Positions 1 to 5,644 of a DNA stretch of 5,644 nucleotides are shown in pieces. The DNA is from Cyclobacteriaceae bacterium. GTDB lineage: Bacteria; Bacteroidota; Bacteroidia; Cytophagales; Cyclobacteriaceae. How positions within the stretch are numbered: the stretch's first letter is position 1; every line of letters starts with the position of its first letter. The stretch spans positions 1-5,644 of the forward strand of contig JAOUKJ010000296.1 in the NCBI GenBank assembly GCA_029882675.1. The letters are read 5' to 3'. The notes under the pieces are model-generated. The model did no database searches and was not told the DNA's origin. It saw only the letters and a program-made list of their open reading frames with translations. The position numbers were made by a program, and so were the translations under genes.

Positions 1-1741
1 CATTAAAGCAAAAGAATTTTACGACAAAGCACTGGATATTTACAAACGAACCCTCAATAAAAACCACCCGGAATATGTAAAGGTACTGACTAAATTAAGT
101 AAGGTCTATTACATGGAAGGAGAGGGCAGGCAGGCGAAAGAAACCATGGAATCGGCATTGAGCAGTTATGAGGATTTCATCAAAGACTATTTTAAGGCGC
201 TCAGCGAAAGAGAAAAGGCGAAATTCTGGAACATGATCAGGCCGGATTTTGAGTTTTACAATACACTTGCTATCCAATATATGAATGAGGACAAGGATGC
301 GGTGAGCAAAATGTACAACAATGCCCTACTCACCAAGGCCCTACTCCTCAATTCATCCATAAAAGTAAGGGAGCGGATACTTAATAGCGATGATGAAGAG
401 CTGAAAGCCAAATATATGGATTGGCTTGCTCGAAAAGATTTTCTCACCCGGGCCCTGGCCATGTCTGACCAGCAACTGGTAGAGAACAACATCAACCCCG
501 CCAGGCTGACCCAGGAGGTAGAACTGCTTGAAAGAGAGCTGAGCAATGGATCTGAAGCCTTTGGCAGTACCCTGGAAGAATCGAAAGTAACCTGGGAAAA
601 TGTACGCAATACGCTTAAGGAAAATGAGGTGGCCCTGGAAATGATCCGCTACAGGCACTTCAACCACACCTTTACAGACTCAATCGTATATGCGGTGATC
701 TATGTGCAGAATATAAAATCAAAGCCTATACCTGAAGTCCTTCTTATAAAAAACGGGTACGACCTCGAAAATAAATTATTCAGGTATTATAAAAACAATA
801 TCGAATTTCGAATGGAAGACCGTTTAAGCTATGGCAATTTCTGGGAACCCATTGTTTCAAAAGTGGGAAACCTCTCCACGCTTTACCTTTCACCCGATGG
901 CGTATATAATCAGATTAACCTGGAAGCCATTCCTACCGGGGATGGGAAATATGTGATCGACAATTCCAACATCATCCTGGTTAGTAACACCAAAGACATT
1001 TTCCTCCATTCACTTAAAAAGGCAGGGCCTGAAAAAGATGCGTTGGCCATGATGTTTGGTAATCCGATATACTATTCGTCCACCACGGCCAGCAATAAAA
1101 TAAGCGCTCTGCCCGGTACAGAAACCGAAGTCAGGCAATTGAGAAAGCTATTAAGTGACAACGGATTTAACAGCGACTACTTCACCAAAGATGAAGCCAC
1201 AGAGCAACAGGTAAAAGCCCTGCTCAACCCCAATGTATTACACATCGCCACGCATGGCTTCTTCAACCCTGAAATAAAACAAACCAGTGACATGGAACTC
1301 AACGAATTGACAGCAACTAACAATCCCCTGTTGAGAACCGGCCTGATCCTCACAGGTGGTGGCGATTTACTGGATAAAAGCGCTTTTAACTACAACCTGG
1401 AGAATGGGATTTTAACCGCTTATGAAGCCATGAACCTCAATCTGGATCAAACAGACCTGGTGGTATTGAGTGCTTGTGAAACCGGCCTGGGCAAACTTGA
1501 AATAGGTGAAGGTGTTTATGGTTTACAACGCGCCTTTATGGTGGCCGGTGCAAAAACACTGATCATGAGCATGTTTAAAGTAGATGATATAGCCACCCAA
1601 AAACTGATGGTTAACTTTTATAAAAAATGGCTGGAAACTGGTGATAAAAGAAAGTCTTTTGTGGATGCTAAAAAAGAACTGCGGACAGAATATAAAGAAC
1701 CAATATATTGGGGTGCCTTTATTATGATGGGGCTGGATTGA
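1..1741 (+). CDS. TPR-CHAT domain protein, caspase-like peptidase (5' partial)
   Basis: The reading frame is open from base 2 (579 codons visible) to a TGA at 1739-1741, so the gene starts left of the window; the ATG at 113 falls inside a TPR-like repeat and is not the likely start. The first ~45 visible residues look like the end of a tetratricopeptide array (AKEFYDKALDIY, then an NHPEY turn and a second helix), a layout typical of Bacteroidota TPR-CHAT proteins. A helical, charged linker follows (about residues 50-200), then an alpha/beta CHAT domain to the C-terminus. The catalytic pair is intact: His in HIATHGFF (codon 1253-1255) and Cys in LSACETGLG (codon 1475-1477). CHAT domains belong to the caspase/separase clan of cysteine peptidases; TPRs usually bind a partner or substrate. 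Target and trigger cannot be read here. No gasdermin-like gene or CRISPR array lies in view. Family assignment is firm; protease activity is inferred from the dyad. Confidence 0.93.
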   Translation, partial: IKAKEFYDKALDIYKRTLNKNHPEYVKVLTKLSKVYYMEGEGRQAKETMESALSSYEDFIKDYFKALSEREKAKFWNMIRPDFEFYNTLAIQYMNEDKDAVSKMYNNALLTKALLLNSSIKVRERILNSDDEELKAKYMDWLARKDFLTRALAMSDQQLVENNINPARLTQEVELLERELSNGSEAFGSTLEESKVTWENVRNTLKENEVALEMIRYRHFNHTFTDSIVYAVIYVQNIKSKPIPEVLLIKNGYDLENKLFRYYKNNIEFRMEDRLSYGNFWEPIVSKVGNLSTLYLSPDGVYNQINLEAIPTGDGKYVIDNSNIILVSNTKDIFLHSLKKAGPEKDALAMMFGNPIYYSSTTASNKISALPGTETEVRQLRKLLSDNGFNSDYFTKDEATEQQVKALLNPNVLHIATHGFFNPEIKQTSDMELNELTATNNPLLRTGLILTGGGDLLDKSAFNYNLENGILTAYEAMNLNLDQTDLVVLSACETGLGKLEIGEGVYGLQRAFMVAGAKTLIMSMFKVDDIATQKLMVNFYKKWLETGDKRKSFVDAKKELRTEYKEPIYWGAFIMMGLD

Positions 1742-1817
1742 CAAAACTTTCAATATACTCAGCATTTTCTTTTATATTCAAACCACACTTATTACCTGAA
1801 TTTAACTGCAACACAAT
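1742..1817. other. Intergenic spacer between CHAT gene and acylase gene
   Basis: This 76-base A/T-rich spacer shows no hairpin-plus-T-run terminator, no good match to the Bacteroidota promoter (TTTG, then TAnnTTTG), and no Shine-Dalgarno sequence before the acylase ATG. Read-through from the CHAT gene is therefore possible, but a divergent promoter cannot be excluded by eye. Confidence 0.5.
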
Positions 1818-4205
1818 ATGAAAAAGCTATTCATAGGGCTCCTGGTCATTCTTTGTTTCAGCGCTTTTGGCCTGGGAATATATTTATCAGGCCTTTCTCC
1901 CCAATATGATGGTTCGCTGGCTCTGAACGGAATAGCCGAAGAAACTACCATCCATTTCGACAGCTATGGCGTGCCTCATATCTATGCGAAAAATGAAGAA
2001 GATGCCTATTTTGCCCTGGGATACGTACATGCACAGGAAAGGCTTTTTCAGATGGAAATGGTCAGGAGGGTAGCCACCGGGCGCCTTGCTGAAATATTAG
2101 GGCCGGAGTTCATCAAAACTGATCTGTTTTTCCGCACACTGGGCATCCGTGAAAAAGCCAATGAATTTGTAGAACAGGAGCTTTCCGGTACACCGGAACA
2201 ACCTTTCCAAAAGGCAGCCCTTGCCTATCAACAAGGAGTAAACACCTTCGTGGAAACAGGCCCTACACCCCTTGAGTTTACCATTATGGGCATCCCTAAA
2301 TCACCCTTTACTCCGGAAGACTTTTATCATTTGATCGGGTTTATGTCTGTAGGCTTTGCCGAAGGTTTTAAAACAGATCCGATTCTCACCCACATTTATC
2401 AGCAATTTGGGCCAGATTATTTGGCTGCCCTGGCCCTCAGGAGTGAAAAGAATACCGAAATTATCCCCAATTTTCCTGCTGACTCCCTGACAGCCGGGAT
2501 ATCAAAAGGACTGGCCGCTATTTTTAATACCCTCCCGGTACCCCTTTGGCATGGGAGCAATGGGTGGGTTGTTGGGCCGGAAAAATCTGCGACCGGAAAT
2601 GTCATCCTTACGAACGATACCCACATCCAGTTTTCGCAACCTGCCGTTTGGTATGAGGCTCATCTGGAATACCCGGGACAGTCGATCTACGGACATTATG
2701 CCGCCGGATTTCCCTTTGCCATTCTCGGACATAACAGGAACTGTGGCTGGGGGCTGACCATGCTCGAAAACGATGATGTGGATTTTTTCATTGAAGAACA
2801 ACACCCTGACAACCCACTGAAAATCAAAAACGGCAATGATTGGGAAGAAATGGTGGTAACACATGACAGCCTGCTGGTCAAAGGGGAAGAGCCTTACTTT
2901 TTTGAGGTTAAAAAAAATCGTCACGGGCCGGTAATTAATGAAGTTATTGAAAACTTTCCCGGACAACTGGATCAGCCGGTGTCTGTCTGGTGGGGTTTTA
3001 CGCAAACAAAAAGCAAGTTGCTCGAATCGGTATATGCCCTGGGCAGGGCTCAAAATGTATATGAAATACGACATGCCGTAGCCAATATCGGGGCGCCGGG
3101 ATTAAATGTGATGACCGGAGATGCCGAGAACAATTATGCCTGGTTCTCCGTAGCCAGTCTGGTAAAGCGTCCCGAACACGTAAACTCAAAAGTTTTTCTA
3201 AATGGTGACGGATCACAAGATCCTGTAGGATTTTATGATTTCACCTCCAACCCCCATGCAATAAACACCCCCTGGCATTTTGTCCATACTGCCAACAACC
3301 AGCCCGATTCAATAGAAGGTGTGCTTTATCCCGGATATTATATGCCGGAAGACAGGGCCTTGCGGATAAGAACCCTCCTTGAGTCGAAAGATAAATGGAC
3401 GGCAGCAGATTTGAGAAACATGGAACTGGACGTAACCTCCGCACCCACTGCCCGCATAGCCCAAACCATTTATGAGGTTTGCGCTACTTTGGAACTCAAC
3501 ATCTGGGAGCAGGAAATGATCGAAGCTCTTAAAGACTGGGATGGCAGTCAGTTAAAATCAATGGTACAACCCTCCATATACTACACCCTGCTTAACAATA
3601 TTCTTTTTGAAACTATGAGTGACGAATTGGGCGAAGAGAGGTATTATAGTATAGCTACATTGGGCATTATGAAGCGTAGTTACCTCAAACTACTCCATGA
3701 TCCGGACAACAAGTGGTGGGATAATATCTATACAGATAAACAGGAAAGCCGCGAAGACATCTTCGCCCTCGCTTTATCAAATGCCTATTACCAACTGGCC
3801 TACGATCTGGGTGAAGAGGTAGATGGCTGGCATTGGGGGAGGATTCATCAATTAACCCACAGTCACCCCCTTGGCACCATCGACTTGTTTGCCCCGTTTT
3901 TTAATGTTGGCCCTTTTGAAGTGGATGGGGGAAATGCTGTAATCAACAATATGATGTTCAAAATGAGCAGTGAGGCTACTTTTCCGGTGACAGTTGGCCC
4001 TGCCATCAGAAAGGTTATTGATTTTGGTAATGTCGAAGAAACTGAAGGCATTATTCCCACCGGACAATCGGGCAATGTGTTTAGTGAACATTATAATGAC
4101 CAGGCTGAAATGTTTGCACAGGGAAAATACAGGAAGCTCATGATGAATAAACAGGAAATTGAAAGTAAAGCGAAAGGTACGTTAATCATCAAACCAAATG
4201 AATAG
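1818..4205 (+). CDS. Penicillin acylase family (S45) Ntn hydrolase
   Basis: This 795-residue protein is the normal length for a penicillin acylase precursor, an amidase that self-cleaves into alpha and beta chains. Residues 1-25 form a Sec signal or membrane anchor (MKK plus a hydrophobic run); the Cys at 13 has Leu before it, so no lipobox. The alpha region carries the family signature YGVPHIYA (50-57), then GYVHAQERLFQME (68-80) and RRVATGRLAEILG (83-95). The predicted autocleavage site is Gly246/Ser247 in HGSNGW, making Ser247 the N-terminal nucleophile of a 549-residue beta chain. His269 lies at beta 23, as in cephalosporin and acyl-homoserine-lactone acylases; E. coli penicillin G acylase has Gln there. 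The TANN asparagines (493-494, beta 247-248) fit the oxyanion Asn. A C-terminal PTGQSGN...HY block (747-759) is also typical. The substrate is unknown: beta-lactam side chains, AHLs or other N-acyl amides are possible. The enzyme should act in the periplasm or at the outer face of the inner membrane. The 1818 ATG is supported because the signal segment starts there. Confidence 0.93.
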   Translation: MKKLFIGLLVILCFSAFGLGIYLSGLSPQYDGSLALNGIAEETTIHFDSYGVPHIYAKNEEDAYFALGYVHAQERLFQMEMVRRVATGRLAEILGPEFIKTDLFFRTLGIREKANEFVEQELSGTPEQPFQKAALAYQQGVNTFVETGPTPLEFTIMGIPKSPFTPEDFYHLIGFMSVGFAEGFKTDPILTHIYQQFGPDYLAALALRSEKNTEIIPNFPADSLTAGISKGLAAIFNTLPVPLWHGSNGWVVGPEKSATGNVILTNDTHIQFSQPAVWYEAHLEYPGQSIYGHYAAGFPFAILGHNRNCGWGLTMLENDDVDFFIEEQHPDNPLKIKNGNDWEEMVVTHDSLLVKGEEPYFFEVKKNRHGPVINEVIENFPGQLDQPVSVWWGFTQTKSKLLESVYALGRAQNVYEIRHAVANIGAPGLNVMTGDAENNYAWFSVASLVKRPEHVNSKVFLNGDGSQDPVGFYDFTSNPHAINTPWHFVHTANNQPDSIEGVLYPGYYMPEDRALRIRTLLESKDKWTAADLRNMELDVTSAPTARIAQTIYEVCATLELNIWEQEMIEALKDWDGSQLKSMVQPSIYYTLLNNILFETMSDELGEERYYSIATLGIMKRSYLKLLHDPDNKWWDNIYTDKQESREDIFALALSNAYYQLAYDLGEEVDGWHWGRIHQLTHSHPLGTIDLFAPFFNVGPFEVDGGNAVINNMMFKMSSEATFPVTVGPAIRKVIDFGNVEETEGIIPTGQSGNVFSEHYNDQAEMFAQGKYRKLMMNKQEIESKAKGTLIIKPNE
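4198..4205 (+). other. 8-base stop/start overlap of acylase and channel genes
   Basis: The channel ATG (4198-4200) lies before the acylase TAG (4203-4205) in another frame. No Shine-Dalgarno sequence sits at a useful distance; the nearest purine run, AAAGG near 4174, is about 20 bases upstream. Re-initiation by ribosomes finishing the acylase is the simplest way to translate the channel, so the two genes are very likely one transcription unit. Confidence 0.85.
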
Positions 4206-5025
4206 TAAAAAAGCACGCCGCGACAAATGGCGTAAAGATTTATATGTGATTATTTTTGAAGCAGACACCTACTGGGGGAAATTCTTTGATGTGGGCCTGC
4301 TCATTACAATCCTGCTCAGCGTGGCCGTTGTCTTGCTGGAGAGCGTGGAGAGCATCAGTAACCTCTACAAGGATCTTTTACTGATTATTGAATGGTTTTT
4401 TACTTTAATCTTCACCCTCGAATACCTTGCCCGCATCATGATATCTCCCCGGCCGAAAAAGTACTTTTTTAGTTTTTTTGGTATAGTTGACCTTTTATCC
4501 ATTTTACCGACTTATCTGGGACTTGTTTTTACCGGTGCGCATGCCCTTTTAGTCATCCGAAGCATACGTTTACTTCGGGTATTCAGAATATTTAAGCTTG
4601 TACGTTTTCTTGGTGAGGCCTCTCAACTTGCCCAGGCGTTGAAAGCCAGCCGGGCCAAAATCACGGTATTTTTAGGAAGTGTTTTTATTTTGGTTGTCAT
4701 TCTGGGTTCAATCATGTATCTGATTGAGGGGAGAGAAAACGGGTTCACAAGTATTCCCCGGAGCATCTATTGGGCCATCGTTACGCTTACCACGGTGGGG
4801 TATGGCGACATTGCTCCCCAAACCGTCATTGGACAAACATTGGCCAGCCTGATCATGATATTAGGTTATGGTATTATCGCTGTTCCTACAGGTATTGTTA
4901 CGGCCGAAATTTCACAGCAAAATAAGACAAAGCAAGTAACTTCTTATACTTGTAATGTATGCAATACCGCCGGCCATGATAAAGATGCCCGGTATTGTAA
5001 AATGTGTGGCAGTGAGCTTTTATAG
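4198..5025 (+). CDS. Voltage-gated K+ channel (ion transporter) with C-terminal zinc ribbon
   Basis: This 275-residue inner-membrane protein has the six-segment voltage-gated channel plan: S1 about 29-49, S2 57-83, S3 88-111, S4 115-138, S5 155-177, a pore helix 186-197 and S6 211-236. S4 has basic residues at every third position (R121, R124, R127, R130, K133, R136), the mark of a voltage sensor. The filter TTVGYGD (198-204) is the classic potassium signature, and AVPTG (228-232) in S6 resembles the Kv gate hinge. After S6 a short polar linker leads to a cytoplasmic CxxC-x11-CxxC zinc ribbon (C252, C255, C267, C270), in place of the RCK or cyclic-nucleotide domain found on many bacterial channels. 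The channel should form a tetramer and pass K+ on depolarisation. The start at 4198 is the only in-frame ATG before S1 (the next Met is residue 81) and overlaps the acylase gene. Ion selectivity is well supported; the ribbon's role is unknown. Confidence 0.95.
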   Translation: MNSKKARRDKWRKDLYVIIFEADTYWGKFFDVGLLITILLSVAVVLLESVESISNLYKDLLLIIEWFFTLIFTLEYLARIMISPRPKKYFFSFFGIVDLLSILPTYLGLVFTGAHALLVIRSIRLLRVFRIFKLVRFLGEASQLAQALKASRAKITVFLGSVFILVVILGSIMYLIEGRENGFTSIPRSIYWAIVTLTTVGYGDIAPQTVIGQTLASLIMILGYGIIAVPTGIVTAEISQQNKTKQVTSYTCNVCNTAGHDKDARYCKMCGSELL

Positions 5026-5035
5026 AAACATGTTT
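5026..5035. repeat. 10-base perfect palindrome after the channel stop
   Basis: AAACATGTTT starts on the base after the channel stop codon and is a perfect inverted repeat with no spacer. It is too short and lacks the G/C stem of an intrinsic terminator. It could be half of an operator for korA, or chance in A/T-rich sequence. Confidence 0.3.
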
Positions 5036-5044
5036 ATCACTAAT

Positions 5045-5077
5045 TTTGTTACTACTTTATTTAAGCATATAAATTTA
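5045..5077 (+). promoter_or_regulatory. Weak Bacteroidota-type promoter candidate before korA
   Basis: TTTG at 5045-5048 and TAAATTTA at 5070-5077 (one mismatch to TAnnTTTG) are 21 bases apart, within the spacing seen in Bacteroidota promoters. However, the predicted transcription start would fall at or just past the korA ATG at 5080, implying an almost leaderless or wrongly placed message. A second poorer -7 candidate, TACTTTAT, lies at 5053-5060. Treat both as tentative. Confidence 0.25.
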
Positions 5078-5079
5078 CT

Positions 5080-5644
5080 ATGTCAGCTGAAAGCAAAAAA
5101 GAAGCCGTAATTTTATTCGCCGGTGATTCGGGGGACGGAATTCAATTAACAGGAGGGCAATTCACGGAAACTGCCGGTTTATTTGGGAACGATATTAGCA
5201 CCTTTCCCACCTATCCATCTGAAATCAGGGCACCGAAAGGATCCCTTGGAGGTGTGTCCGGATTTCAACTCAAATTCGGTAGTGATCAGGTATTTACTCC
5301 CGGAGATAACTATGATGTGTTGGTAGCTATGAATGCTGCCGCTTTGAAGGTCTCTATTAAAAACCTGAACAAAGGTGGGACAATCATTGTTAATACGGAT
5401 GGCTTTGATAGTAAAAGCCTTCGTATGGCGGGTTATGCGGAAAATCCGCTCGAAGATCAATCCTTGAGTGACTTTTATGTCAATAAAATTGCAGTGACCA
5501 AGCTTACCCGAACGGCACTGGTCGATTCCGGGCTGGGCGCAAAGGAAATTGATCGTTGTAAAAATATGCTTGTGCTTGGTTTCATCTATTGGATGTACAA
5601 CCGGCCAATGGATTATACCATCAACTTTCTGAAGGAAAAATTCC
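5080..5644 (+). CDS. korA: 2-oxoacid:ferredoxin oxidoreductase subunit alpha, gamma domain (3' partial)
   Basis: The frame is open from ATG 5080 to the right edge, giving 188 complete codons without a stop. Residues ~10-188 match the gamma (POR) domain that is fused to the front of KorA-type alpha subunits: GDSGDGIQLTGGQF (15-28), then TYPSEIRAPKGSLGGVSGFQ (44-63). In this family the alpha domain follows, for a total near 600 residues, so roughly two thirds is missing. With the thiamine-diphosphate beta subunit (usually korB just downstream) it oxidises a 2-oxoacid, probably 2-oxoglutarate, plus CoA to the acyl-CoA and CO2 while reducing ferredoxin. The enzyme is cytoplasmic. The start is supported because the conserved domain begins within ten residues and no other in-frame Met occurs before residue 84. 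No Shine-Dalgarno sequence is present. The exact 2-oxoacid cannot be fixed from this part, so the symbol is tentative. Confidence 0.9.
   Translation, partial: MSAESKKEAVILFAGDSGDGIQLTGGQFTETAGLFGNDISTFPTYPSEIRAPKGSLGGVSGFQLKFGSDQVFTPGDNYDVLVAMNAAALKVSIKNLNKGGTIIVNTDGFDSKSLRMAGYAENPLEDQSLSDFYVNKIAVTKLTRTALVDSGLGAKEIDRCKNMLVLGFIYWMYNRPMDYTINFLKEKF

Noticed and set aside
320..352. Direct repeat CCCTACTC in the CHAT gene
   Set aside because: Only eight bases, twice, inside Leu-rich coding sequence; explained by codon use.
113..1741. ATG at 113 as the start of the CHAT gene
   Set aside because: The frame is open to base 2 and the upstream codons encode TPR-like sequence (YDKALDIY, NHPEY), so the gene continues beyond the left edge.
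1742..1817. Terminator or small RNA between the CHAT and acylase genes
   Set aside because: No stable G/C stem or T-run is visible in this 76-base spacer.
1848..1860. Possible lipoprotein signal in the acylase (Cys13)
   Set aside because: The residue before Cys is Leu, with Val-Ile at the two preceding positions; a lipobox needs Gly, Ala or Ser there.
2502..3074. 190-codon open frame on the minus strand inside the acylase gene
   Set aside because: It lies wholly opposite conserved acylase sequence including the nucleophile region, its translation has no recognisable domain, and it is best read as a shadow of the real gene.
5179..5460. 93-codon minus-strand frame opposite korA
   Set aside because: The plus strand encodes highly conserved gamma-domain motifs across the same bases; the minus frame shows no domain or signal.

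Overview
The window carries four genes, all on the plus strand and closely packed: a 5'-truncated TPR-CHAT (caspase-like) protein, a complete penicillin-acylase-family Ntn hydrolase, a complete six-transmembrane voltage-gated potassium channel with a C-terminal zinc ribbon, and the 5' part of a 2-oxoacid:ferredoxin oxidoreductase subunit (KorA type). No RNA genes, CRISPR arrays, insertion sequences or long repeats are visible.

Organism: the protein types, the A/T-rich spacers and the lack of Shine-Dalgarno sequences before all three visible starts point to Bacteroidota, perhaps a Cytophagales-like free-living member. The phylum is an inference of moderate strength and the order is a guess.

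Layout: bases 1-1741 encode the TPR-CHAT protein, whose start lies left of the window. The frame is open from base 2, so the ATG at 113 is internal. A 76-base spacer without a clear promoter or terminator leads to the acylase (1818-4205). The acylase stop overlaps the channel start by 8 bases (4198-4205), so these two are very probably co-transcribed and translationally coupled. A 54-base A/T-rich spacer holding a 10-base perfect palindrome and weak promoter-like elements separates the channel from korA (from 5080), which runs off the right edge after 188 codons.

How they fit together: the acylase should act outside the cytoplasmic membrane and the channel within it. Their overlap suggests linked expression, but no shared pathway is evident. 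The CHAT protein has an intact His/Cys dyad and is probably an active peptidase with unknown target. KorA belongs to central carbon metabolism and probably starts a separate unit with korB beyond the edge. I see no convincing new multi-gene system. The points most worth following are the acylase-channel coupling, the zinc ribbon on the channel, and the active CHAT protease whose partner is not in view.
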